The notes: generated from the sequence alone by a model not told the origin. A stretch of 44,333 nucleotides of DNA from a virus (IMGVR_UViG_3300044624_003294:1-44333), one strand, 5' to 3'; shown: positions 31,512 through 40,294, numbered from the stretch's first letter. Numbers and translations are program-made.

Positions 31512-32123
31512 TTAAGACTTTGCAAGCTTATTTTTTAGATAAGCTAAAAGTATACCATATGCTGGCAAGAATACTACCCAACCAATTACAAGCTTAGTAA
31601 TGGTTTGATTCCATGCTACTAAATGCCAATTTTCTGCCATAAATGCGTCTGCACCGTTGGCAAATCCAACATAGAAGAATGTGTAGGTGTCGATAAAGTT
31701 AGCAGCAACCATACTAATTGCAGGTGCCCACCACCAGCCTGTCATACGTTCACGGATATACTGGAACACATAAACATCAAGCATAGTGCCAACTAGATAA
31801 GCAGTACCGCTTGCAAAACCAATTCTAAAAGCTACGCTGGATGGCGCACCTTCTGCTAGAATTACTAGGATAGATACAATTACTGCGGGAATATAAGAAA
31901 ATGCTACAACTGCTCGTCCAAGCTCTTTACCAAGTAATCGAACAGTTAGATCTGTTGCGACAATTACTAGTGGGAAAGTGAAGGCAGCATAAGTCAATGG
32001 ATGACCAGCAAGTTCAAAAGGAATAGTTACTAGGAAATTGCTGATAGCAATGACTAGCGTGTGAAACAATACTAGTTTGGCAACTAGCGTACGGTCCACC
32101 CCTTCAAGTAGTTTAGATATCAT
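31512..32123 (-). CDS. YhhQ/QueT-type queuosine precursor transporter
   Basis: 203 residues, six hydrophobic spans. FTFPLVIVATDLTVRLLGKELGRAVVAFSY and FRIGFASGTAYLVGTMLDVYVF match the YhhQ (DUF165, vitamin-uptake-like) family, which imports preQ0, preQ1 or queuine. YhhQ genes occur in phages that place 7-deazaguanine in DNA or maintain Q in tRNA. No dpd-type or que-type modification genes are in this window. A promoter lies at 32171-32199. Confidence 0.85.
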   Translation of the reverse strand: MISKLLEGVDRTLVAKLVLFHTLVIAISNFLVTIPFELAGHPLTYAAFTFPLVIVATDLTVRLLGKELGRAVVAFSYIPAVIVSILVILAEGAPSSVAFRIGFASGTAYLVGTMLDVYVFQYIRERMTGWWWAPAISMVAANFIDTYTFFYVGFANGADAFMAENWHLVAWNQTITKLVIGWVVFLPAYGILLAYLKNKLAKS

Positions 32124-32170
32124 TTAATTTTTCTCTTTCTGCTAGGAAAAGATATAAGCCTAACTATGAA

Positions 32171-32199
32171 ATAGTATTAATTTAAGATAACACAGTCAA
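32171..32199 (-). promoter_or_regulatory. sigma70-like promoter for the transporter
   Basis: TTGACT, a 17-base spacer, TACTAT on the minus strand, about 48 bases before the ATG at 32123. It overlaps the late box of the divergent gene at 32211. No preQ1-type riboswitch pseudoknot is obvious in the short leader. Confidence 0.5.
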
Positions 32200-32205
32200 T
32201 AAATA
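32197..32205 (+). promoter_or_regulatory. T4-late-like promoter box (CAATAAATA)
   Basis: CAATAAATA five bases before the ATG at 32211, with no Shine-Dalgarno. The transporter promoter on the other strand uses some of the same bases. Confidence 0.5.
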
Positions 32206-32210
32206 TTTTG

Positions 32211-33086
32211 ATGCATCCTAACTTAAGTATTTTTGTTAACAATAGCTTGATTGAACAGGATTTATTTGAATATTTTTATTTGAATAAATTTAAATTAAAT
32301 TACTTTTATGAAAATATATTTGATTTCGTAAAACAAGATAAGAATGAAATTGTACAAGAATTTTATAAAAATTATAAATCTGATTTTAATAATGCAAAAA
32401 GAAAATTTTTGTGCGATACATTACTTTTTCAAAATATAAGAACACCTTTTTGTTTTACTGCCGTAAACAATAAAAGTTATGTTATATCCAAAGGAAATAA
32501 TAAAATAATAGCATGTGCAGTAAACAATATAGAGTATAATTATATATTGGTTCTGCTTAAAGAGCACACCGGTTTACAAATTAATAGCTTAGATGAATTA
32601 TACAAGTATTTGAAGTACCTTGATCCAAGCGCAAATTCATTTAAAATTGAAATAGATGGATTAATTTTGCTTCCGTTTATTCATATTATCGAAAATGAAC
32701 ATACAGTAAGAAATTGGTTTGTATGGGATACAGAATACGAAAAATTATTAGAGTCGTGTGTTATAGATGAAGATTCTATTGTAGTATTATCTGGTAATCT
32801 ACAAGCAGATAACACAATAAAAAATGCAGTATTTGATAAACGAAAAATTAGCAACATCAATAATTTTATTAATCTAGCAGAGACATATCCTAAATTCTGC
32901 AATTATTTTCTATTTTCTGATAAACCGTATTGTATTTCATTAAGTTATTTAGAATTTATTCAATGTAATTTGTTTTTAAAAGAAAAAATTAAAATTGGAT
33001 ATGATAAACAAAACAATTTATGGATTTATAATAGAAAAAACGTAAATGGAATTGATTGTTTTATTAATGTTCCACAGCACTTATAA
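32211..33086 (+). CDS. hypothetical AT-rich protein
   Basis: 291 residues from the ATG at 32211; an upstream TTG is in frame but less likely. Very rich in Asn, Ile, Lys, Phe and Tyr. No recognised motif. Structure and base composition resemble the plus-strand genes at the left edge and at 12864. These may be a class of acquired cargo genes. Confidence 0.6.
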   Translation: MHPNLSIFVNNSLIEQDLFEYFYLNKFKLNYFYENIFDFVKQDKNEIVQEFYKNYKSDFNNAKRKFLCDTLLFQNIRTPFCFTAVNNKSYVISKGNNKIIACAVNNIEYNYILVLLKEHTGLQINSLDELYKYLKYLDPSANSFKIEIDGLILLPFIHIIENEHTVRNWFVWDTEYEKLLESCVIDEDSIVVLSGNLQADNTIKNAVFDKRKISNINNFINLAETYPKFCNYFLFSDKPYCISLSYLEFIQCNLFLKEKIKIGYDKQNNLWIYNRKNVNGIDCFINVPQHL

Positions 33087-33110
33087 ATGAATTTTGTAAT
33101 TGATTATTCT

Positions 33111-33144
33111 GAGACGGTTCGCTGCGATCTAATGGATCCGTCTC
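33111..33144. other. strong hairpin after the 32211 gene
   Basis: GAGACGG at 33111-33117 and CCGTCTC at 33138-33144 form a seven-pair stem, with an inner GATC/GATC pairing. A T run comes only about 20 bases later on the plus strand, so it may be a processing stem or a weak terminator. It ends 45 bases before tRNA-Arg. Confidence 0.45.
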
Positions 33145-33188
33145 ACTCTAGTATACATATTTTTGAAAACGTTAACTACGTTAAAGTA

Positions 33189-33265
33189 TGGCGATCTCTG
33201 AGGGACTCGAACCCACGACCCCAAGTTTAGGAAACTTGTGCTCTATCCAGCTGAGCTAAGAGACC
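33189..33265 (-). tRNA. tRNA-Arg (CCU)
   Basis: Acceptor GGTCTCT/AGAGATC with one G-T pair, anticodon stem CAAGT/ACTTG with loop TTCCTAA (anticodon CCT), T-arm GGGTTCGAGTCCC, discriminator G and encoded CCA. Confidence 0.92.
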
Positions 33266-33266
33266 T

Positions 33267-34106
33267 TTAGTTTTTGTTTGTAATATTCAAATATTGATTT
33301 AGATATACAGGTCGTATAAACAAAGCAGGTGCACTAAACCAAACTTCTGTAGTTGCAGGTGCACTAAAATTACTAAGAGATTCTATTGTAAATTCATATT
33401 TTTTAGGATTTAATAACTTATTAAATCCATCAACTAGTGTTGTATATTTAAGTAAAGACTCAGTAAAATAACTTCCATCTTCGGCTATTTGTTTAAAATG
33501 CTTTTTATACTTCAGTTTTAAGTTATCTAATAGTGTTAGAGTTTGAAAAAATTCTTTTTTTGTATCTGGCAAATGTGGAGGCAATTTTATTTTTTTATCC
33601 TTACTCTCCAATAAATATTTTAAATTATCATAAAAATCATTAAAGTCATCGTTTATACTATCAGGTCCGCCAAATTCATGCATTGAGTCAAACCAATCGT
33701 CAGAAGGACATATTCCAATTACTGGATCTCCAAATGGCAAAACAACAAAATAATCACCATAATGTCTCGCATCTTTATAATTTGTAGTACAAATTAATGA
33801 ACGATTTCTTGGAGGATATGCTGACCAACTTGGCAAATTGCTTTGTAATAAATTCATATAATTGAAAGTGTTAGCAGCTTTGCGTTCAACTTTTGTTGGA
33901 TCAACTAACAACATAGAACTTTTGTTTGGAACACCACGATAAATAATTTTTCCATTAAGATAAGCGTTAATTGCCGTTTTTAATTTAGGTTTATGTTTTT
34001 TGAAAAAAGTTTCCAATTCTCTTTCTGGTGCAGGTTTAGAAACTTTTTTCGCATATTCCTTTCTTTCAGGATCAGTTACAGCTTCTGTTAAATCAAGAAT
34101 TTTCAT
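33267..34106 (-). CDS. ADP-ribosyltransferase-like protein, divergent paralogue
   Basis: 279 residues. MKILDLTEAVTD matches the capsid-targeting-like motif with L-T-E as a possible prohead-protease site. IIYRGVP (R57), RSLICTTN and a C-terminal TTEVWFSAPALFI give the R, S-T and E positions of the ART fold, in the same order as the genes at 38203 and 41353. This suggests mono-ADP-ribosyl transfer, as with T4 Alt. There is no Shine-Dalgarno; TAATAAATA lies four bases before the ATG. The ART assignment is inferred from motif order, not from strong identity. Confidence 0.5.
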   Translation of the reverse strand: MKILDLTEAVTDPERKEYAKKVSKPAPERELETFFKKHKPKLKTAINAYLNGKIIYRGVPNKSSMLLVDPTKVERKAANTFNYMNLLQSNLPSWSAYPPRNRSLICTTNYKDARHYGDYFVVLPFGDPVIGICPSDDWFDSMHEFGGPDSINDDFNDFYDNLKYLLESKDKKIKLPPHLPDTKKEFFQTLTLLDNLKLKYKKHFKQIAEDGSYFTESLLKYTTLVDGFNKLLNPKKYEFTIESLSNFSAPATTEVWFSAPALFIRPVYLNQYLNITNKN

Positions 34107-34109
34107 ACT

Positions 34110-35231
34110 TTATTTATTAGAGTTTGGTGGTTCGTATACTTTATTGTGTGTATTATTTACGCGAATAAACGATGTGCGCTTACTAAGTTCTTTTAACTTA
34201 CTAGCACCAACATATGTACAAGTTGAGCGTAGTCCGCCTAAAATATCTTGAATAGTTGTTTCAATAGGCCCTTTAAAAGGAATTAAAACTTCTCGGCCTT
34301 CACTAGCACGATAATTTTTTAAACCACCAAAGTGTTTTTCATTTGCAGCTTGGCTACTCATACCATAAAACTTTACATATAATTCTTCCCTATTGATATG
34401 ATATCCGTGCTCATCAAGTTCATTTGTTTGATACATTTTTTTAACAATAGCGCCACCGCCTTCATCATGCCCTGCTAACATGCCCCCAAGCATAACAAAG
34501 TCTGCGCCGGCGCCAAATGCTTTTGCTACATCACCAGGACTAGTGCAACCACCGTCAGCACTAATATGTCCACCGAGGCCATGAGCTGCATCTGCACATT
34601 CGACGATCGCAGAAAGCTGGGGATAGCCCACGCCAGTCTTAATACGAGTAGTACAAACACTACCAGGGCCAATACCGACTTTAACAATGTCTGCTCCATT
34701 TAAAATTAACTCTTCTGTCATTTCACCAGTAACAACATTACCAGCAATGATGGTTAGATTTGGATATTTGTCTCTAAATTTCCACACAAAGTCAACAAAC
34801 TTTTCACTGTAGCCATTAGCAACATCAATACAAATAAAATTGATACTGCGATTAACACCATCAGGATCTTTTGTTAATTCATAAACTTTATCAAACTTTT
34901 CTAAATCAGTTTGAGTAATTCCTAGGCTATATGCCCAATTGTTTTGTTTGTTAAATCCAAGAGTATAAATCCATTCCTGCAGATCTTCAACGGAATAATG
35001 TTTAACTAAACAAGTAAACATACCATACTGTGCTAAAACTTCGGCAATAGTAAAAGTACCAACGCCATCCATGTTAGCAGCCATGATTGGAATACCTTTA
35101 TATGTTTGCTTGCTATTACGAAAAACGAACTCTCGTTCTAAACTAACTTCACTTCTGCTAGCAAGTGTTGAACGCTTGGGACGAATTAATACATCTGAAA
35201 AATCTAATTTGAGGTCAGTCTCAATACGCAA
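34110..35231 (-). CDS. guaC: GMP reductase
   Basis: 373 residues, alignable from the first residue with E. coli GuaC ([20 protein letters not shown]). [24 protein letters not shown] with catalytic C193, and [20 protein letters not shown] are IMPDH/GMPR signatures, and MDGVGTF near residue 54 fits GMPR. It converts GMP to IMP with NADPH. The start is a TTG, eight bases after AGGAA; no ATG is available nearby and the homology begins exactly there. About 25 residues longer than E. coli GuaC. It follows tRNA-Ser by 16 bases. Confidence 0.92.
   Translation of the reverse strand: MRIETDLKLDFSDVLIRPKRSTLASRSEVSLEREFVFRNSKQTYKGIPIMAANMDGVGTFTIAEVLAQYGMFTCLVKHYSVEDLQEWIYTLGFNKQNNWAYSLGITQTDLEKFDKVYELTKDPDGVNRSINFICIDVANGYSEKFVDFVWKFRDKYPNLTIIAGNVVTGEMTEELILNGADIVKVGIGPGSVCTTRIKTGVGYPQLSAIVECADAAHGLGGHISADGGCTSPGDVAKAFGAGADFVMLGGMLAGHDEGGGAIVKKMYQTNELDEHGYHINREELYVKFYGMSSQAANEKHFGGLKNYRASEGREVLIPFKGPIETTIQDILGGLRSTCTYVGASKLKELSKRTSFIRVNNTHNKVYEPPNSNK
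34111..34119 (-). promoter_or_regulatory. T4-late-like promoter box (TAATAAATA)
   Basis: TAATAAATA on the minus strand, four bases before the ATG at 34106, overlapping the stop codon of GMP reductase. Confidence 0.6.
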
Positions 35232-35247
35232 AATAATTTCCTATTGT

Positions 35248-35335
35248 TGGCGGAAGGGGTGAGATTCGAACTCACGGTACCCTGCGGTACTTCGGTTTTC
35301 AAGACCGACGCGATAGGCCACTCTGCCACCCTTCC
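35248..35335 (-). tRNA. tRNA-Ser (UGA)
   Basis: A long tRNA with a variable arm (about 16 bases with paired GTACC/GGTAC). Acceptor GGAAGGG/CCCTTCC, anticodon stem TCGGT/ACCGA with loop CTTGAAA (anticodon TGA), T-arm GAGTTCGAATCTC, discriminator G, encoded CCA. Confidence 0.93.
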
Positions 35336-35553
35336 AATATCAACAATATAAACTAAACACTTAAGTTTAGCAATTAATAATTGCCGGTAACACAAACTGC
35401 GAATAGTCCTGTGCTCAACCTGGTGCCCGGCAGCACCGCCCTCCAAAACAACCCACCTAGCTTATTTTCCACTTTAGACTAGAGGGTGGAGGCCTAGTGA
35501 TATAATGCGACTAGTGGAAATTCATAGCCATTGCATTAGGAATCGCTCTAGGG
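35336..35553 (-). ncRNA. structured 218-base non-coding stretch before tRNA-Ser
   Basis: No plausible gene. Reading the minus strand, several arms can pair: CTAGT/ACTAG, GTGC/GCAC, CACA/TGTG and a longer-range TGCCGG/CCGGCA. The last competes with the GTGC hairpin. An imperfect CCACT/AGTGG pair encloses the first. It lies between the radical SAM gene and tRNA-Ser in the same orientation, so it may be a processed leader or a separate small RNA. No known family was recognised. Confidence 0.4.
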
Positions 35554-37086
35554 TTATCTTAGTAATGTTTTTATTTTTGCAAATTCGTAATAATATTCTT
35601 CTAGAGAAACTAATTTATCATCAACTTGAACTGAAAATGTTTTTGTATTATCTATTATCTTTGCAAATTCGTTACATTCTTCTTTAAGTCGATTTCGTAA
35701 TTTATCAACAAGATCAACAAATTTTATTTTTTTGTAATATGCATGTAAAAAATTATATACCGATGCCAATGCAAACATGGTTAAAATATCTGAAAAATCA
35801 GCAGAAATAGAAGAAGTAATCATTCTTGTTTTATACCAACCTTGTAATCCATTCTTGACTGCAAAATTAATTTCATCGTATGATTTAAAATCTTTCTTTA
35901 TGAAGATTATTTCATCAAATTTAATTTGATGTTTCTTTTGATAGTCTGCTTTGTAAGCAGGACTACCAGGTAACATCATCCAAAGATTAGCTTCTAAATA
36001 ATTTATACCGATATTTTCTAATTCTAATAGTGTATCTATCCAAGTATCTATAGTTTGGCCTGGAAGTCCAATAATTAATTCTGCTCTTAATTCGAGATCG
36101 GGGTGCTTTTGTTGCAATTCTTTTATTAACTTTTTATGTTCACTCCACGGCGGACTTGGGCGATCTATATTTTTTAAAACATCTTCATTTAAATCTTGTA
36201 AACTAATAACAAATCTACCTTCTGGAAAGTATTGATAACTTAATGACATTAATTCGTATGCAGTTTTTTTATTAAGCTTTGGTAAGTTCATTGCAGTGAA
36301 TTGTAACTTGGGCAATGCATATTTGTGTATTTCAATGTCTTCTTTATACATTCCCCAGTTTGCATCAATTACTCTAACTTCTGCCCCTAATTCAGAGAAA
36401 AAATCAATTTCTTCTTTCCAATTTGATCTACGTCTCTTTACTTTATTGTGTAAACTATTATTCCAATCACAAAAGCTACAGGAATACGGACAACCTCTTG
36501 CCATTTCCCAATAAATTACTGAATTGTCTTTTCCAAAAAAATTAATAGTTTCTGCAACTTCTTTTTGTAAGTCTAACCAAGGACTAATTTTAGAGAATTC
36601 ATCATCTTGAAAAATTCGAAAAGGAAAGATTTTATTTGGAGTTACAATGTTATAAGCATTAATCAATTCTTTCTTTTCTATTATTGAATCTAATAAAGTA
36701 ACAAATGCTTCTTCCCCGTCACCATAAACAACATAATCAAACATATTGTTATTATCAAAAAATGTTGGGTTTCGATGAGCATCTAAATCGGGGCCGCCAG
36801 CGATTATTATAACATTTGGCATTTTTTCTTTTATCATTTTAGCCAAATGAGTTAACTGAGCTCTGTTCCAAATAAAAATACTTAAACAAAGAACATCAAT
36901 TTTTTCATGTTGAATATTATCAAAAATTTCCTGTACAGATTTATTTCGATCGTATATTGTTTCTCCCCATTCAACTTTGTTTTTATTATTTCCTCGAAGG
37001 TTATAATACGATTTCAAAATAAAATAGATTGGACTTATAAAGATTTTAGTGCCTGGAGAACCAGTGGCTATAATTTTTACTTTCAT
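35554..37086 (-). CDS. B12-domain-type radical SAM protein
   Basis: 510 residues. An N-terminal Rossmann-like part (VLCLSIFIWNRAQLTHLA, IIIAGGPDLDAHRNP, YVVYGDGEEAF) looks like the cobalamin-binding domain of B12-dependent radical SAM enzymes but lacks the DxHxxG histidine. CPYSCSFC at 199-206 is the C-x3-C-x2-C that holds the 4Fe-4S cluster. Later ELIIGLPGQTIDTW is the usual ELP-type motif. The reaction is unknown. It is next to a second radical SAM gene, 27 bases apart. Confidence 0.8.
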   Translation of the reverse strand: MKVKIIATGSPGTKIFISPIYFILKSYYNLRGNNKNKVEWGETIYDRNKSVQEIFDNIQHEKIDVLCLSIFIWNRAQLTHLAKMIKEKMPNVIIIAGGPDLDAHRNPTFFDNNNMFDYVVYGDGEEAFVTLLDSIIEKKELINAYNIVTPNKIFPFRIFQDDEFSKISPWLDLQKEVAETINFFGKDNSVIYWEMARGCPYSCSFCDWNNSLHNKVKRRRSNWKEEIDFFSELGAEVRVIDANWGMYKEDIEIHKYALPKLQFTAMNLPKLNKKTAYELMSLSYQYFPEGRFVISLQDLNEDVLKNIDRPSPPWSEHKKLIKELQQKHPDLELRAELIIGLPGQTIDTWIDTLLELENIGINYLEANLWMMLPGSPAYKADYQKKHQIKFDEIIFIKKDFKSYDEINFAVKNGLQGWYKTRMITSSISADFSDILTMFALASVYNFLHAYYKKIKFVDLVDKLRNRLKEECNEFAKIIDNTKTFSVQVDDKLVSLEEYYYEFAKIKTLLR

Positions 37087-37113
37087 ACTATTATATATTC
37101 TTCTTTAAACAGT

Positions 37114-38193
37114 TCATTTTTCTTGTACTTGCCAATTTTCAAAATTAAAATAATGTTGACGATGAGAATTAAGATATTCAGTATGAGACTGCAATAATTT
37201 TATATCGTGAGTAGGATTTGCTTTTAAACTAAGTTTTAACATTGTTTGCAATTGTTCATTGTCTTTAGTTTCATCGATTGCTTTTTCAATAACCCACTTT
37301 GGTGCATTACGAACTGCTAGTAACTCTGGATGTAAAAGTAAATTAAAATTGATATTTGATTTAAACAATTTAACTAAATCTTTTAAATTTAATAAATTAT
37401 GAGCTTGGACAACTGACGTAACTATACATGAAACATTTTCAATTTTTTGCATTTTTAAATAATTGGTTGCTATTTGTTTAAAACTTAAATTCTGTCTAAT
37501 CCATTCATTTGTTATACCTGTGCCATCGATGCTAAAAATAACCTGTATTTTTAAAAATTTTTCAAAAATAGCTAATTGTTTTTTATTGGGGAAAGTATTG
37601 CCGTTTGTAAGTATTAATAATTCTAAATCTTTATTAGCAACTGTATCAAGGAAATTCCATAATTTTTTATCTAAAAATGGCTCACCGCCGAGTATTTTTA
37701 ATCTTTTTGAAATTGAAATCGCATCTTTTAAATTTTGAATTGCATCTTTATCAAATGGCAATTCTATCCCTTCATTGCCTAGGGTAAAATAATTTTGGTC
37801 TGGATCCGGAAATTCTTTAAGTCTGTTTGCAATACTAGTACTCCATCGCGGTCCACACATAATACAATCGCTGTCACAGATTGATCCACTGTTAAAATGA
37901 ACTATTGGACTTGTTCCATTTTCTTTTTCGATATTGATTTCAGATAAACGAGTGCTCGGTAATCCAACTTTTTCTAACCACAAACAACCTTCGCAGCCCA
38001 CAGGCCATTGCTCTTTATCAACAGATTGTATCAGTTTTTGACGATATTCACTGTTTAAAAAATCTTTTAAACTAGTTGAAGAAATACCTAATTTACTAGA
38101 TAGATTTAAATTACGTACACTGCAAACATCATAATCTCTGTTAGGAGTAAATGCTATACCGTTTTTAATTCTTGGACAATAAAATTTAGTCAT
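37114..38193 (-). CDS. radical SAM protein with twitch/SPASM-type architecture
   Basis: 359 residues. GSICDSDCIMCGPRW carries C106, C110 and C113 (C-x3-C-x2-C). ILGGEPFL is the GGE SAM-binding motif, and ILTNGN and VIFSIDGTG follow as in SPASM/twitch enzymes. An N-terminal extension has extra cysteines (VGCEGCLW) for a possible auxiliary cluster. Such proteins modify peptides or small molecules, and the family is seen in marine phages without a known substrate. There is no Shine-Dalgarno and the start is close to the end of the ART-like gene. Confidence 0.8.
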   Translation of the reverse strand: MTKFYCPRIKNGIAFTPNRDYDVCSVRNLNLSSKLGISSTSLKDFLNSEYRQKLIQSVDKEQWPVGCEGCLWLEKVGLPSTRLSEINIEKENGTSPIVHFNSGSICDSDCIMCGPRWSTSIANRLKEFPDPDQNYFTLGNEGIELPFDKDAIQNLKDAISISKRLKILGGEPFLDKKLWNFLDTVANKDLELLILTNGNTFPNKKQLAIFEKFLKIQVIFSIDGTGITNEWIRQNLSFKQIATNYLKMQKIENVSCIVTSVVQAHNLLNLKDLVKLFKSNINFNLLLHPELLAVRNAPKWVIEKAIDETKDNEQLQTMLKLSLKANPTHDIKLLQSHTEYLNSHRQHYFNFENWQVQEK

Positions 38194-38202
38194 ATTTAAT
38201 AA

Positions 38203-39183
38203 TTAAAAATATATATTGCTTGCTTCTATTTTTAATGCCTTAAGTATATATTCACCTAATTTTGATTCGGTACTTATGGCATAATATTCGCCAGCGATCA
38301 TGACTTCGTTTCCGCTTTCCACTGCTCCAACGAAATCTTTGTTTGTTGCTTCAAGATCATCGTTTATAAAAATGTAGTTTATCAATTTTTTTAAAGTTAT
38401 GCTTTTTGCTTTTGGATAACCTAACTTGGCAATTGCTGCAATAAATTTATCTATTTCATGTGCTGCATCATATGGATCGTCGTATTTCCAATTTAAGTCT
38501 TTTTTTGTCTTTTTATAATACCATTCACTAACATCCATTATTATTTCTTCAATATATCCTATGTCTAAAACTTCACCAATGCTGTCTAAAACTAGATCAG
38601 GATTTCCTGGTGTCCAGTGAAAAGCAAATCCATTTTTTGGAAAAATGTAATATAGATCTCCATAACTTGAAGCTTGACTGCCGTCGCTGGTAGTAAAAAT
38701 ACTGTTTGATCTTAATGCTTTAAAGCCCATTGATTTGAGTGCCATGTCATAAAGTTTTTGAGCAGCAGCACTGCTGTCTTTTGGTTCTCTGTTATTATAG
38801 CTGCGTCCCATAAATGCTTTTGGTTTACCGTTTGTCCCGCGAAGCAATACTGTATCTGTTTTGCGATAGACCGAAATAACTTGGCTACATTCTTTTGCTA
38901 TGTTTTTTACTAACGCATCTACTGCTGGATTTTTAGCCTGTTTGGTATTTTGTAGTTTTACAATTTCTTGTTTAGTATTGTTAATTTCGTTTCTTATTTT
39001 TTGAATTAAACTATCAAATTCTTTTTTGGCAAGTTTAAGTACATCTGATCCCATTGTAGATGCCTTGTCAAAATGATATTGGGTATTATTGAGCTTTTCT
39101 AACTTATTTTCTAATGCTTCAAGTCCTTTAAGCTTTTCAAACTTTATTTTTAAATCTTTTATCTGTCCTGGTTTTAATGGCAT
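38203..39183 (-). CDS. ADP-ribosyltransferase-like protein without targeting peptide
   Basis: 326 residues. N-terminal helices with PGQIKDLK as in its paralogues, a coiled-coil segment (about 55-80), then LLRGT (R115), SIFTTSDGSQASSYGD (163-178) and GNEVMIAGEYYAIS with E293. These occupy the R, S-T and E positions of the ART fold. The paralogues at 40308 and 41353 have an extra 5' peptide (capsid-targeting-like) before PGQ. Here an in-frame stop lies a few codons upstream, so it is truly missing. The intact triad suggests activity. Confidence 0.55.
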   Translation of the reverse strand: MPLKPGQIKDLKIKFEKLKGLEALENKLEKLNNTQYHFDKASTMGSDVLKLAKKEFDSLIQKIRNEINNTKQEIVKLQNTKQAKNPAVDALVKNIAKECSQVISVYRKTDTVLLRGTNGKPKAFMGRSYNNREPKDSSAAAQKLYDMALKSMGFKALRSNSIFTTSDGSQASSYGDLYYIFPKNGFAFHWTPGNPDLVLDSIGEVLDIGYIEEIIMDVSEWYYKKTKKDLNWKYDDPYDAAHEIDKFIAAIAKLGYPKAKSITLKKLINYIFINDDLEATNKDFVGAVESGNEVMIAGEYYAISTESKLGEYILKALKIEASNIYF

Positions 39184-39207
39184 TTTCCAATTATCCTGTT
39201 GATGAAA

Positions 39208-39216
39208 TATTTATTT
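39208..39216 (-). promoter_or_regulatory. T4-late-like box (AAATAAATA)
   Basis: AAATAAATA on the minus strand, about 24 bases before the ATG at 39183, with AGGA in between. A weaker match to the late consensus. Confidence 0.4.
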
Positions 39217-39232
39217 GTTATATACTATTAGC

Positions 39233-39634
39233 ATGAAAATTAAAAAAACAAAAGCGGCATTCATCCCATATTACAAGGACCAAGTACTAGTTGCTCTCAG
39301 TAGCAATCCAATGTTTGGTGGTCCGCACTTTGCTCTTTGTAAAGGGCAAATTGACGAAGGTGAAACTGTTGAACAAGCAGCTATCCGTGAAGCGGAAGAA
39401 GAACTGGGCCTTAGACAAAGTAACCTAGCTGGTCCAGTTAAGCATCTTGGTAACTTTAGGACATTTGGATATATTCTGTCCGTTTACTTTGCTGAAGTAA
39501 AAGATCCTGATGCATTTAATTTACCTTGCTGGGAAATTGCTGAGACTAAGTGGATGACTTGGCAGGAATTTCGTTCTGTTGGGCGGGAGCAGCATCGTCC
39601 GATTGTTGATTCATTTTTCCAGCAGTTGACTTAG
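39233..39634 (+). CDS. Nudix hydrolase
   Basis: 133 residues from the ATG at 39233. The Nudix box runs from G38 to L60 and fits G-x5-E-x7-REUxEExGU exactly (DEGE, then IREAEEELGL). Members hydrolyse nucleoside diphosphate derivatives such as NADH, ADP-ribose, Ap4A or mRNA caps. Given the ART-like proteins around it, ADP-ribose or NAD metabolism is an attractive guess. Its last 89 bases overlap the end of the convergent P-loop kinase gene. Confidence 0.88.
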   Translation: MKIKKTKAAFIPYYKDQVLVALSSNPMFGGPHFALCKGQIDEGETVEQAAIREAEEELGLRQSNLAGPVKHLGNFRTFGYILSVYFAEVKDPDAFNLPCWEIAETKWMTWQEFRSVGREQHRPIVDSFFQQLT

Positions 39635-40274
39635 CAGCTAGTTGTGCTTGCATCCATTCCTTAGCAGCAGGTTTACTTGGCTTTTGTGCTAACCAACGAT
39701 CCATTGTGCTAGCCACATATTTTATATTTGGATTTGGTCTGTTATTATCTACAATGAAGAATTGACCACCAAACATAGCTTGTAGCGCACCCAATCCTTT
39801 TTGAGTCTTTTCCCAAGCATCTTGAACAAATGATGGATCTATTTCACGACCAAGATCTTTACCTGCACTCTTGGCTCTGTTTATAACTCTATCCATGCTT
39901 ACATCTAAACTTGTGTTTACAAACACCATAGCAGTATCATACCCGAGGCTTTCTAAATCAGCTTTAACTTGTGCCATACGCTCTGGATTCTTAGCAGTGC
40001 CATCAATAATTAAACCTAATCGTCCTGCTAGAAAGTTCTTTTCTTGAACTTTGTATAGTTCCCAATAACGGCTATAATTGCCCTGCTTTCCTAGACCTTT
40101 ATATAACTGCCAAAAGCTATCAACATTTAAGACCTTAAGCCCAGTACCTCCAAATAGCTTATTTGCTATTGTACTTTTGCCCGCACCTGGGCTTCCAGCC
40201 ATAAAAACAGCTTTAAAAATGTGTGGATCGTAAACGCCTTCTTCTACAGGCGCGATTAATTCAGTAATAAGCAT
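39546..40274 (-). CDS. zeta-toxin-like P-loop kinase with capsid-targeting-like N-terminus
   Basis: 242 residues from the ATG at 40274. MLITELIAPVEEG strongly recalls the N-terminus of the T4 Alt protein (MELITELFDE). Walker A GSPGAGKST at 27-35 follows AVFMA, and LIIDGTAKNPERMAQV and FVNTSLDVSMDRV fit zeta-toxin or AAA_33-type kinases that phosphorylate nucleotide sugars, nucleic acids or nucleosides. The C-terminus is low-complexity (Ala, Gln, Ser). TAATAAATA lies eight bases before the ATG; no Shine-Dalgarno. Confidence 0.7.
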   Translation of the reverse strand: MLITELIAPVEEGVYDPHIFKAVFMAGSPGAGKSTIANKLFGGTGLKVLNVDSFWQLYKGLGKQGNYSRYWELYKVQEKNFLAGRLGLIIDGTAKNPERMAQVKADLESLGYDTAMVFVNTSLDVSMDRVINRAKSAGKDLGREIDPSFVQDAWEKTQKGLGALQAMFGGQFFIVDNNRPNPNIKYVASTMDRWLAQKPSKPAAKEWMQAQLAAKSTAGKMNQQSDDAAPAQQNEIPAKSST

Positions 40275-40282
40275 AGCAGCAT

Positions 40283-40291
40283 TATTTATTA
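40283..40291 (-). promoter_or_regulatory. T4-late-like promoter box (TAATAAATA), leftward
   Basis: TAATAAATA on the minus strand, eight bases before the kinase ATG at 40274. With the box at 40295 it forms a divergent pair only three bases apart. Confidence 0.55.
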
Positions 40292-40294
40292 CTA

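Noticed and set aside
32124-32210. preQ1 or preQ0 riboswitch before the YhhQ-type transporter
   Set aside because: The leader between the promoter and the ATG is only about 40 bases and shows no C-rich loop and A-rich tail pseudoknot of the preQ1-I type.
35204-35446. 80-residue minus-strand frame across tRNA-Ser
   Set aside because: It runs through the whole tRNA and the structured leader and cannot be a gene.
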